From contig CP093829.1 in NCBI GenBank assembly GCA_033063855.1, forward strand, positions 19,623,537 through 19,687,536: DNA of 64,000 bases, read 5' to 3'. The translations under genes and the position numbers were made by a program. The notes under the pieces are model-generated. The model worked only from the letters and a program-made list of their open reading frames with translations. It searched no databases and was not told where the DNA came from. Source of the DNA: Smittia aterrima. Lineage: Eukaryota; Arthropoda; Insecta; Diptera; Chironomidae. Of this stretch, positions 23,844 through 35,303 are shown one piece after another; the stretch's first letter is position 1; each line of letters starts with the position of its first letter.

Positions 23844-24947
23844 TTAGGGAATTAACTTTGGAGGCATCATGCTCTGATGATGATGATCACCAGCGGCAGG
23901 TCCCATACCGAGTCTAGCTTGTGGCAAGCGCGTTCCAGGTTTGACGGGTGCACATGTGAAAATTGATCCGAAGACGACATGTTGGATGGCAGGGAATTTA
24001 GATAAAACTTCTTTTTGGTACATTTTGATAAGACCCGAACAGATTTTACTCCAGGAAGTAACGGCACTGATGCTCCAAAGCTGATTTGAGTGTTCTGCGA
24101 TGTGTCCAGTTTTAACAGTTTGGATGTAATCGATGCAACCAATGAACATGAATTCGTTGCGATAAGTATCGATTGTCTCTTGTTCAACAAACTTTACTGG
24201 TTCAATTGGAGTTCCAATGAGTTGAGCACTTCCCCAAATAAACGGAATGAACTGATAATCATCTAAACTCCACACACCGTGAGATCCAGCTGGTTCCATT
24301 CGATAAGTCATTTGAAGCTTTCTAACGAAGTTCAAGTAGAAATTGAAGACTTTGATGGCAATAGCAAGTTCATCTGACTTTGGTAAAGCATCGATTTTGA
24401 ACAGAGCCATTAAGAAGAAGATGAAAGAGAGTTCGTGTCCAGTTCCATAATCGATGCGAGTTGGATTTCCAAATGAGTCAATCAAATAAGGAAGAATTTC
24501 AATGATAGCGTCGTGATGACATTCCGGAAGCATTTCTTGTAGATATAAAGTTGAATTTTCTTTCAATTTTTGGTACCACGTCTTGAACGCAACGTTTCCA
24601 AATCTTTGTGGCTGATCGACCGGCGGCGTTTCAATCGCTAACTTTTCGATTTTTTGAAGCATTTCCAAGAGTTTTTGTGCAACCGGCGACATTTGACATT
24701 TTGTGCTAAGACTCTTGCCTTGAATGCACATGCAAATTGAATTGATAAAGCCTAGTAAGTCGTAGTATGTTTCGCTTTTCTCCCATTTTGCCTACAAGAA
24801 AGTTCTCATCAAAAATTTATTTCAAAACGCCGGCGTAATTACCATTTCCATTGGAGATTTAATTTCTTTCTGTGGTTCGATGTAGTTGAACTTTGCTTTC
24901 GGTGGATTCATTGCCATGCCTGGATTGCCTTCAGTTGTATTTGCCAT
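23844..24947 (-). CDS. PTPA: serine/threonine-protein phosphatase 2A activator (PTPA)
   Basis: Exons 24947-24843 and 24791-23844 (minus), giving about 350 aa (human about 358). Conserved family blocks are visible: FGNPTRIDYGTGHELSF, EPAGSHGVWSLDDYQF, FIPFIWGSAQL and MYQKEVLSKFPAIQH. PTPA is a peptidyl-prolyl isomerase-like ATPase that loads metal into the PP2A catalytic subunit. The C-terminus ends in a His-rich tail (DHHHQS). The gene starts 118 bp from the photolyase on the other strand, so the two probably share a promoter region. Confidence 0.95.
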
Positions 24948-25065
24948 ATTAAAATCGTTTGCTTAATTGTTTTTTTAATGTTTTGTTTTGTTTACGAATT
25001 TGTCTCGACGTTTTCAAGAAACTAAAATATTTCCAAGTTTGTTTTGGTTTTTGGTTTGAAAAAAA
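24948..25065. promoter_or_regulatory. 118-bp divergent promoter region of PTPA and (6-4) photolyase
   Basis: Only 118 bp separate the two ATG codons of these head-to-head genes, so both 5' UTRs and core promoters must lie here. The sequence is T-rich on one strand; no clear TATA box is seen. Confidence 0.55.
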
Positions 25066-26691
25066 ATGAGTAAAAAAGAAACTGTCATTCATTGGTTCCG
25101 AAAAGGATTGAGAGTTCATGACAATCCAGCTTTGGTTCGTGCATTTGATGAAGCGTCAAAGCAAAAAGCTCTAAGGCCAATTTTCATTTTGGATCCTGGA
25201 ATCATAAAATGGTAAAGAACAATTCGAAGCTGCTGTAGCTTGTTCTTTAATTAAATCATTACCAGGCTTCGTGTTGGTCCCAATCGATGGAGATTCTTAC
25301 AAGAGACGCTTCAAGACTTGGACGACAACTTGAGAAAGCTGAACACAAAATTATTCGTCGTTCGTGGAAATCCAAAAGAAGCTTTTCCAAAGTTATTTAA
25401 AGAATGGAATGTTTCAATGCTCACCTTTGAGTCTGACATTGAACCTTACTCTGTCGAACGAGACAGTCTTGTGATGAGATTAGCTGATCAACATGGAGTG
25501 CAGGTTATTCAAGATTGTTCGCATACAATTTTCAATCCTGAACTCGTGATACGAAAGAATGCTGGAGCTGTTCCAATGACATATCAAAAGTTTTTGTCTG
25601 TAGTTAGCTCGATGTCGGTTCCTTCACCTGTCGCCACTCCAAAGAAGATATCAGATTCAAGCCATCCTGAAAAAGATAAGACTGAAATCAAGAACAGCGA
25701 TTGCTACGCAGTTCCGACTTTAAATGAACTCGGGGTTGACAAACGATCTCTCACATCATTGAAATTTCCCGGAGGAGAAATTGAAGGACTTCGAAGAATG
25801 GAAATGAACCTTAAAAACTCCAAATGGATTTGCGACTTCGAGAAGCCTAACACATCCCCAAATTCACTCGAACCATCAACAACGGTTCTTTCGCCCTATT
25901 TAAAGTTTGGCTGTTTAAGCTCTCGACTTTTCTATCAACGAATTAAAGCAGTTTACAAAGGCTGTAAGCATTCGAAACCGCCTGTGTCTCTTGAAGGACA
26001 ATTGATGTGGAGAGAATTTTATTACGCCGTGGCCTCATCAACTCCCAACTTCGATAGAATGTCAGGAAATGCCATTTGCACACAAATCCCTTGGGAGAAC
26101 AATAAGGACTTCATTGAAGCTTGGAAACATGGACGAACGGGATTTCCTTTCATCGATGCAATCATGCGACAACTCAGAGAAGAAGGTTGGATTCATCATC
26201 TAGCTCGTCATGCTGTGGCTTGCTTTCTAACACGCGGGGATCTCTGGTGTCATTGGGAGGAGGGACAAAAGGTTTTTGAAGAACTTCTGCTTGATGCAGA
26301 CTGGGCATTGAATGCTGGAAATTGGATGTGGCTAAGCGCATCAGCTTTCTTTCATCAATACTATCGAGTCTACAGTCCGATAGCTTTCGGAAAGAAAACA
26401 GATCCTGAAGGACATTACATCAAGAAATACATTCCCGAACTAAAGAATTATCCCAAACAATTTATCTACGAACCATGGAAAGCATCTCTTGAAACTCAAA
26501 GAAAATTTGGCTGCGTCATTGGCGAAGATTATCCTAATCCGATTGTAGATCACGACACAGCAATGAAGGCGAATCTTGTGAAAATGAAAGCTGCTTATTC
26601 TAAGAAGAACGTTGGCAAGACTGAAGGAACTAAGCGACCAAGAGCACCAAGTACGTCTAACTCTAGTCGTACTAAGAAGTCAAGCACTTGA
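25066..26691 (+). CDS. phr6-4: (6-4) photolyase
   Basis: Exons 25066-25211 and 25266-26691, giving about 523 aa. The N-terminus is HWFRKGLRVHDNPAL. The FAD-binding core is intact, with LGQLMWREFYY-like (EGQLMWREFYY), GFPFIDAIMRQLREEGWIHH, ARHAVACFLTRGDLW and NWMWLSASAFFHQY. The two histidines of the (6-4) repair site (in WIHHLARH) and the SYSP-like YSPIAFGKKTDP block point to the light-driven repair enzyme of UV (6-4) photoproducts, not a clock cryptochrome. A Lys/Ser-rich tail follows. The weakest point is the first 48 residues, joined across a 54-bp intron, but the frame fits perfectly. Confidence 0.94.
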
Positions 26692-27354
26692 GGGTAGCAG
26701 AATTTGTTTCAGGTGCGCTTGTGATATTTCGAAATAAAAATCATAAATTAAAATATTTTGAATAAATTTTTGTTGAAACATAACCCAAAGCATCAGAGAA
26801 AATTCCGTTGACGTCGAATTATCGTAGATCCATCGAGTACGCTTATTCATAAAACTTTTTAATTAAAAATAGAATTTCTCTAGAACTCTCAATGTGAAAT
26901 CTCTCATGCCATTCAATTCATATCGAATGTTAACCCAAAATATATTCGCATGAGAAAAGGTTCAATTATCGTCACTGGGGTTGATGGCTACGAGTGTGCT
27001 TGGTCGTATTTGATGCGGAGAAAATTACCCCAACGATCAATTTCAAAAACATTTATTTTTATTATGACACAAAATAATTTTTATTTGACTTTCAGGCTGA
27101 AATCAGCGCATAATTTGATTTTGTTTTATCATAAATATTTCTGTTCAATCATCTTCGCTATTTTAAGATTAGGTACGTTGGACATCGTTTTAAGTTTAGT
27201 GTTAAGAGATGAAGGTTCGTGTTCAACTCAACTACAGTAAACGGGTAGAGAAAGCTTTACGGTGTTGATTGATTAGAGAGATGCATTAGAGAAGCTGCAC
27301 ATTACTTTAAAATTCCTGATTTACAAAGTTCAAGAAAGAAAAACTCTTTTGTGC
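26692..27354. other. intergenic region between the photolyase and the synaptotagmin
   Basis: About 660 bp between converging genes. AATAAA motifs for the photolyase lie near 26732 and 26760. A 96-codon plus-strand frame (26950-27240) has no recognisable pattern and is not called. Confidence 0.5.
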
Positions 27355-29148
27355 TTAACGTGAAGTTCTTGGATCTGACAGTGAGATCCACTGAGCTGTC
27401 GCAGTCTTCGTGCGGAAGATTTCGTCGAAGAATTGTTTTTCCTCGATACGAACCTCATGGGAGCTTCCGACAAGAGCGCGCCCTAAAAGCTCATTGGCAC
27501 CTAAGAGACTGTCGTGCATTACCAGAAACTCGATAACAGAGTGTTTGAGAATATCTTTCGCAATATCAAATGTGAGGGCTTCGTTAAAAACTGGATTTAC
27601 TGTGTTGCGTAAGACAGTTGTCTTTCTCTTCTTCAGACGCTTTCCATTATGAATTATTGACACTTTCACATACGGATCTGTTGAGAAGACAAAGTTAACG
27701 AGATTTATAAAAAAATAATTTAGAAGTAACGACTTTACCTGATGAGTTTCTTGTATCGTCAAACACTCGAAGGTTCCTAGCTTTAATAACAACGACGGTG
27801 AGTCTCTCAGCTGACGGCAGATATGAAAGTGAGGTCATTAAGTCGCCAAGTTCAACTCGTGCATCTTGTTCAGCGCATGGTCCCAACGATTTCCAAAGTT
27901 CGACTTTATCAGACAAGTCTACATGAGCTAACAGAATTTTTAGTCCGCCGATACAAACGTGACGAGAATAAGCATCAAAGTCGTAAAGAAGGATCTCAAG
28001 AGTTCGACGACCGATAGTTGCTGGTCGAACCTCAAAAACGAAATCTTCGTCAAACACTGAAATGAATTTAATTAGACCAAGAATCAAATGAAGAGTTTAC
28101 TTCTATTTGCCTGGATTGAGAGTTCTCTTGTGAATTCTAGTTTGCCACATATTCATCTTTGAAGCGTCGGGAAGAAGGCGAACCTTTGCGTAAGGATCAG
28201 CAGTGCCACTAAAGTCTCTTGGTTGTAAGTCGTGAGCCTAACATGAAAATTCAATTAGATTTACAACTGAAAATCCAAACCTTTTGAAGTTGTTCGTGCT
28301 CACCTCAATTAATCTAACAGTCAAGATTCCAGCTATCGGATCGTAAAGCATTGTGAAGTGAAGCGTTCCCCGTAAATCCTCTGAGGCCATTGACGGATGT
28401 CTCTGAGGGGAATTCTGTTCAACATTAATTAGATAGCAGAGAGTTTAGTAACACTAGTTCTCACCTGTTGATAGAGCGACGTGTCTATTTTCGTGTGATC
28501 GAGCTTTGCCTGCATCGAGGCCATTTTTGGACGACAAGGACTTGTTGACGTTAGAATGACGTGTTTGTCGGAGCGAACAATTGGAATTGAATTGACGGAG
28601 AGGGCGAATGAACGGTTGCTGCTCGTCGGGGAACACGGCGTTTGGGGCTCAGAGTCGTCTGTTGCAAAAGTAATGAAAAAGATGAAAATAAATTTAGAAA
28701 AGCTCTCGACGAAAAGTTTACCCGAATGGACATCGCTACAATGACCAGCTGAAGTTCCCGCCGGCACCCAAAAAGTTGGGTCCTCTGTGTGGTTTGACGT
28801 TGGACTGCTGACATTTCGATTTAGCGATCTTGAACTCCCAGCCATTGAACTTTCGTTGTTTAAAGAAATTCCGCAATGTACAAGCACTTCGTGACTGTGA
28901 TAAAAAAGAGAATTTTATTAAAAGCTCGTGAGCAAGCAAAAATTTGTCTGAACCAACCTTTGCGCATCTTCTTCATTTTCCTTCGCGGTTTCAAGAAGAT
29001 TGTTCTCAAACCAGTTAAGCTTGTATCGTTTTGAGCAGGTTAAGTAGAGGAGAACGAAAATGAATGACACGACAATGCACGAGAGTGTGGCGTAGATAAC
29101 GACCTCAGACACTGTAACATCGTCGCTGCTCTTCAGCGAATCCATCAT
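27355..29148 (-). CDS. synaptotagmin-family membrane protein with two C2 domains
   Basis: Seven exons on the minus strand: 29148-28958, 28894-28722, 28658-28465, 28414-28304, 28237-28111, 28056-27739, 27677-27355; the total is exactly 479 codons. One transmembrane segment lies near the N-terminus (ATLSCIVVSFIFVLLYLTC), then a Ser/Pro-rich linker, C2A (about residues 195-320) and C2B (LGDLMTSLSYLPSAERL onward). C2A keeps most acidic calcium ligands (RDFSGTADPYAKV, YDFDAY). In C2B the third loop reads VMHDSLLGANE instead of the usual Asp-x-Asp form, so calcium binding there is probably lost. The C2B style recalls synaptotagmin-12, but the subtype is not certain. The intron after exon 5 seems to start with GC instead of GT. 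Confidence 0.86.
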
Positions 29149-32100
29149 GAGTCTCGATTGTCAACGCGTACAGTTTAACCTTGTCCAACGTCTCCCAACA
29201 ACAAGCTTTTGTTTTTTGATTCTGTCTCGACGGCTAATATAAAAGCTTTTGTTGTTCTGAATTCGATTATTGCTTGATGCGAGACCACCCAGCGTAAATG
29301 TTTCTGTAACGAGACAGTTAAAGGGATGAGTCTACTCAAATCTGACACGAATCAGGATTAAACTTTTGTTGTTTCAGTTATTGAGATTTAATAGTAAACG
29401 AAGCTTCCGACAAAAGAATATCTTAAAGTTCATTCAGAAAACCATTTCAACCTTGAAAAGATTAATCGTATCAAGCGGTTTGTGTTAAGACGTAAATTGA
29501 GTTTAATTACTACAAAGCAACCTTTAAACTTTACAATGTTATGTTGAAGCGACTGCTATAGTTTCACTTCTCCCTTCTGTCTCCGTTAGAGAAATTGCAA
29601 TGACACGTTTCGTAATGTGAAAAATGATTCAATTTGCTGTCAAGCAGGATGCGAATGGGACTCTTCTGCTCGGTAATTTCCTTCTCGATTTAATGCATGG
29701 AGTAAGCTATTTCATTAATTTGTCTTCATTTTGTGTAAACTCGAAATATTTTTTCATGTTATGTCGCAATAAAAATTCCATCGCATCAGGGAAAATATTT
29801 TATTTTGCTTTCGTAATGAAATCTTCTTATAATTTTATTGAATAAATGAATGATATTGCCGATGAAACCTTTTTTTAGAAGCTTAATTCTGTTATTGGCT
29901 GGACGTTGTCGGAAACTCAATTTTCCTTATTAAAGCGACACTGCCTAACGCAATAAACCTCACTAAAGGAAATCTAAGCAGAAACTCAATTTACTCATGA
30001 AACAATGAATTGCACATTTTCGTTTTCACTTGACACTTGTGAGATTGGTTTGGAAAGCTTTAAAGATTGAAATTTGCAATTGCGAAAGTTCTTTGAAATA
30101 TCCAATGTCAATAACTTCTTGAGCACATCCCTTGAGGAAACCTCTTCTCGATGGGTCCATGAATAAAAAATTCACTTCACCGACAATCTGATTCCGGATT
30201 CTTCTGTTACGGTTTCCGACTGAAAGCTTCTTCGTAAAGTTGGGACGTGATTTGATGGGGGAGCAATGAGTGAAATTTATGAGAATCGATCCATGTGAAG
30301 AGTAGACAGATTCAAGAGATTACGAGGGCACGTTGATGTTGAGATGGAAAGCGTTAGATTCCTTTATTTGTCAACGAGCTTTTGAGTCAAAGACTTTGAT
30401 GAAATGTCACATTCATGTCCATATTTCAAAAGGAAAAAGGCAACCGACATCATCACACGATTTCCATTCAGAAAAAGCTTTTATGCTCAATTAGGACATT
30501 CTTCGTCATAGATCATTCGATATCATTGAAAAAGAATTGTTGACGGTGCGTGAGTTGACCTTTATCGAAGTTTCTCGGAAGATTTTATCACATTGCCGAA
30601 AACAAAATTCAAAACATGGAAACGGACGAGGCGAGGTCGTGCTGCGAAATGATTTTCGATCCGTGCAAATAATGAATCTCTGCTTTCAAAACAAATGAAA
30701 TCTAACTCCCCCGTTGTTACTCGGCCATTAAGTTTTCACATTGCGCTTCGCTTTTGGAAGCTACATAAGTCGGTCACGTATCAAATATTTTAGCTTTCTT
30801 TCACCGAGTGAAAAGCTTTCGCTTCTATCACAAATTTGATTTGATAAAAAGCTTTGATCAGAAGTCTTTTGACATTCATTCGAATGGAGAAAGCAACAAG
30901 TTCGCTCTTGAAAAGAGGAAAATGAAAGTTCCTTTCTTTGAATTACGATTTATCAAAGCAAAATCGATTTATTGCGTTATCTTGGATCGTCATTTACTTT
31001 TCAATTTAACAAGAAATCTCAAGTTATTGACCGAAACATTTTTGCTATCAAAATAGTGAACGTATCTTTTCGAAATGCAAACATTGATCGACCTTAGATA
31101 AACTTGTTATCGAGTTTCAATACAAACTTGAATACAAAAAGCTTTCTTCAAGAAAAATATCATCGAGGTCAGACAAAACAAAGTTTTAATCGAAAATGTT
31201 TCGAATTGAATTGAGAACTTTGTTTAAATTCAGGTCTCAGTTGTTTAAAGTTTAAAATCAAAACACGAAATCGCTGGAGCTTAATAAAGCTTCTTAAGAA
31301 AAGCTCCTTAATCTGAAATTGCTCCTTCCTCGTCTGCAATGCGTAACTTTAGTCGCGTTTGTCTCAATCTGATTATATCATATCACGTTCTTAAGAATAA
31401 AGCAGAAATAAAACTGGAGCGATTTCCTTTGATGGCTCTTTCCATTACGAAGCAGAGGAGATGAAAGGAGATGCTTTAATTTAATATTATTGACAGTGAT
31501 GCAATTTTCCTTCCATGATTAGATTCATTACGTAATTTTATTGAAGGAAATCGTTTTGATTCAAGCAACATCGCTAGACTAGTTGACATTCAATTTGATT
31601 GCTGCTGTTGCTGGTTAAAAAGTTTTCAGCTAAATCCTCCCGGACATGACTGAAATTATCAAACCTTTTCGCAACCCTAATATCAATTGGAAACAACAAT
31701 TGAGAATCATTTTCCTTAAGGCTGCAGCAGCAAAAAAAACTTTTTTCGATTTCATGAGAAAATATTTTTCTTATGCTTGAAATCGATCCGAGATGTTCTT
31801 TTTTTAAAGAATTCTTCGCACATTCAAGTTCACAAGACTTTAAAGAGTTTTATCACCATCTTAAGCTTTTTACGAGGAAGAAAATACTTTCAAGGTTTCA
31901 AACAGATGCCTTCGACCGGATTCCATTCATTTCTCAAATGAACGGAGATGAAAATTATTTTTCTTCTTCCTCTCATTTCTCGAATTCATCAATTCACCGA
32001 GCAATTCTTCACGAGGTGTTGCGCAGATGATATCAATAATTGATAAGATTCGCAGCATGAAGAGAAACTTTGAATTGAAGTAATTCGCATTGCGGACTTG

Positions 32101-33780
32101 ACAGCAAAAGCAACGAAAGCTTTAAAGGTCTCCGAGGAAATCAAAGAAAGTTCTCATCCGGGAATGGAAAGTGATTCAATTCATTTCGCCTCGAGAATGA
32201 AACGTTTCTTTGTAAAATGTTAATCCAATTGTTGAATCACATTTATTTCAAAAGACTTCGAAGTCAACGAAGTTTTATACTTTCCACATTGACATTTCTC
32301 TCTCACTGACGAGTCATTGAACATTTTTCCGCTTTATCATCGATAACTTTGCTTTTGTCCTGCACAACTCGGTCGAACTCAACCTGAATTTATCTTGTCA
32401 TAGGTTGTCATGTCAGCTTTTTTGTGAGTTTCTCGTAATGATGAGGAGAGCTTTTCTTATCTCTTGAGGAATCTCCTAAAAAACGAGGTAGCAAAGGATT
32501 TATTAAGGTTGTGCCAACGACTACATCTCAATTATCGTGTTTTGATACAAAGAAACATTGTTGACGAGCTTGCACGAAACATCGTTTCCTTTCGTGGTAG
32601 ACGCTAAGAAGATTGCGAAATTATTCATAGGAGAAGAAGCAACGTCTTATTCGTTGTGCCGAGAGGCGACAGGGCATGAAAAATTTATTCAAATCATTAT
32701 TATTCGTTCGATGTTGAGGCGTCAGAGAATTACCATAATCATCAGTTTTAAAGAAGAAGAATAAAAGAAATTCGCGTGATTTTGTAACGTTTTGCAAAAA
32801 GAGATTTTGATAAAATAATTTTGTTAAAATTATTTCAATCAGTTGCATTGTCAAAACTTTTGAATCAAAAATTTCACGTGCATGAGCACGACATGAGCCT
32901 AACTTTTCATAGAACAAAACCTTGTCAGCGACATAATGTTTCCGTTTTCAATTAAAACTTGTTTCCATTGAAAAGCTTCACAATTTCATTTGCGAAAAGC
33001 AGATATTCAATGTGTGGTTAATGAAGTTTAGTTGAAAATGTCTGGCACGTTTCGAAACAAGCTCAATATATTTATTTATTTATGTGACAACTCAACATGC
33101 AATTTATTTGATTGGCACTCTCGTATCTCGTAGCTTCTCTTCAACATTTTGCTCGAGAAGTTGAGAATGATTTAATTGAAGAGTTTCATTAAAAAAAACT
33201 TTTGTTTCGAATTGAAAATGACTGTAATTAAAATTTATCTCAAGCTTTTAGGAAACTCGGAGCTTTTAAAAGCTTTTAATAACTATTACAGTTGCGCATA
33301 AATAATTTAATTAGTTGAATTATTGGCTAAAGCGAATGAACTTTTGCACAATATTTCAATTAAATTTGAGAAGACCTCGTCAGGATTTCATTTTAAATTT
33401 AAATTTTGCGCTTCTGGGAATTGAAACATTCATTCAATGTTTCGAACAGTTGCAATATTTTTCCGCTTCGTCAACCAAAACATTCAAGCGCGTTCACACG
33501 AAATCGTTATCGTCGCTCAGTCGTTTGGATGTTTTCATTGCTCTCGATTCGTGCATAAAGAAATTTCGAGTTTTCACCGAATTTCTCCAATTAAGAGAAG
33601 TTCAGGAGTTTTTTTTATCTTCAAGCTCTTGATTGGATTGTGATTTAGTCTGTGAAATTAATTAAGAAGCTCAAAATTCTGTGATTTTGATGAGTTCATT
33701 AAAATATGTGTAAACATTAAAAAAGTAAAAGTTTATTGCCCTTTATCAGTTGTTTTCGTAGTATTTCGTTGAACCATACA
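29149..33780. other. 4.6-kb gene-poor region
   Basis: AT-rich DNA with scattered short frames (for example 29624-29845, 30808-31056, 31773-32030, 33315-33632) whose translations look random and have no splice partners. It probably holds the synaptotagmin promoter and its regulatory DNA. No RNA gene or mobile element was recognised. Confidence 0.5.
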
Positions 33781-35303
33781 ATGTTAGTGGAGCGTATTGC
33801 AACAGGCCATCAGCAGCCGAACTCTCTAATCAAATTTCACAATTGTCGCATTCTTCGCAATCACAAGATTGTGAGGGAAGATCTTTGGGTTCGAAGTGGA
33901 AAGATTATCAATCCGGAAAAGATATTTTTCGATGAGAAGCGACAAGCTCATCTGGTAACTTATCTCTCGACTCGTTCGTCATTCCGAGTGACTTATATAT
34001 TATTTATTTCAAAGCAAATCGACTGTCACAATGCAATTATCTCTCCCGGCTTCATCGATCTTCAAATCAATGGTAAGGTCGAGGTCATACGATGAATGAA
34101 TAACATGATTTATGTTGAAAGTCGTCGTGGGACAACTCACTGTAATGAAAGTAATTTGCTACTCTGTAATGATCTGTCATCTTCTTCCCTTGACCTATTC
34201 AGGTGGCTATGGAGTCGATTTTTCATATGACGTGAGCTCTGTTCAAGAGGGAATGAACAAAGTTTCCAAAGGCCTTCTATCTCATGGCGTTACGAGTTTC
34301 TGTCCAACTCTTGTCACATCCCCGACCGAAACGTATCATCAAGTCCTTCCTCAACTCAAGAAGAAGGCGGGCGGATTGCATGGAGCAACTGTCTTGGGCG
34401 TTCATGTCGAAGGCCCATTTATCTCAATTGATAAGAAAGGCGCTCATCCGGCACATTGCATTCGAGATTTCGAAGACGGATTTAAAACTGTCGAGGACGT
34501 TTATGGCGACATAAGCAACATCTCTATCATTACCCTGGCGCCGGAAAAGCAACAGGCGTTAGAAAGTATCGACGAGCTTGTCAAACGTGGCATCACTGTT
34601 TCACTCGGGCACTCGATGGCTGACCTGAAGCAAGGCGAAGCTGCTGTGAAACATGGAGCCACTTTAATTACACATTTGTTTAATGCGATGTTGCCTGTAA
34701 GTCGTCGTTAGCTTTAAGTTTATAAATTTTCTTTAACTCTTGAAACTCTTACAGTTCCATCATCGTGATCCTGGACTCGTTGGTCTTCTAACTTCCAATG
34801 AGATTCCGAATGATAAAATTGTTTACTTTGGAATTATCTCCGACGGAATTCACACTCACGGAGCTGCGCTTAGAATCGCTTATCGAACTCATCCTTTAGG
34901 ATTAATTCTGGTCACAGATGCGATCTCTGCCATGGGATTAGAGGATGGAATGCATAGGATTGGACAGTTTAGTATTGAAGTTAGAGATCATAAAGCTTAC
35001 ATTGCTGGAACGACAACTTTGTGCGGATCAATCGCGCCAATGGATGAATGTGTAAGAACGTTTAAAAGAGAAACAAACTGTCCAATTGAGTTCGCACTTG
35101 AAGCTGCCTCACTTCATCCAGCAAAATGCCTTGGCATCTCAGATCGGAAAGGAACTCTCAACTATGGCTCTGACGCTGATTTTATCATGCTTGACGATGA
35201 CATGAAGATTCACTCGACTTGGATAGCGGGAGAATGTGTTTTCGAGTCGGCAGAGCATCGCGTACCCAAAGTTTCAACGCAATGGACTGAAAATGAAGCC
35301 TGA
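33781..35303 (+). CDS. AMDHD2: N-acetylglucosamine-6-phosphate deacetylase (AMDHD2)
   Basis: Exons 33781-33954, 34015-34072, 34203-34696 and 34755-35303, giving about 424 aa (human 409). The enzyme hydrolyses GlcNAc-6-phosphate to glucosamine-6-phosphate and acetate, and in animals limits flux in the hexosamine pathway that feeds chitin and glycan synthesis. Visible active-site blocks are PGFIDLQINGGYG, VHVEGPFIS (metal-binding Glu), VSLGHSMAD and THLFNAMLPFHHRDPG (metal-binding His) and LVTDAISAMG (catalytic Asp). The ATG at 33781 was chosen over upstream non-ATG reading because the N-terminal strand KFHNCRILRNHKIVREDLW starts 18 residues later. All splice phases agree. Confidence 0.94.

Noticed and set aside
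26950..27240. 96-codon plus-strand frame between photolyase and synaptotagmin
   Set aside because: Random-looking translation and no splice or domain support.
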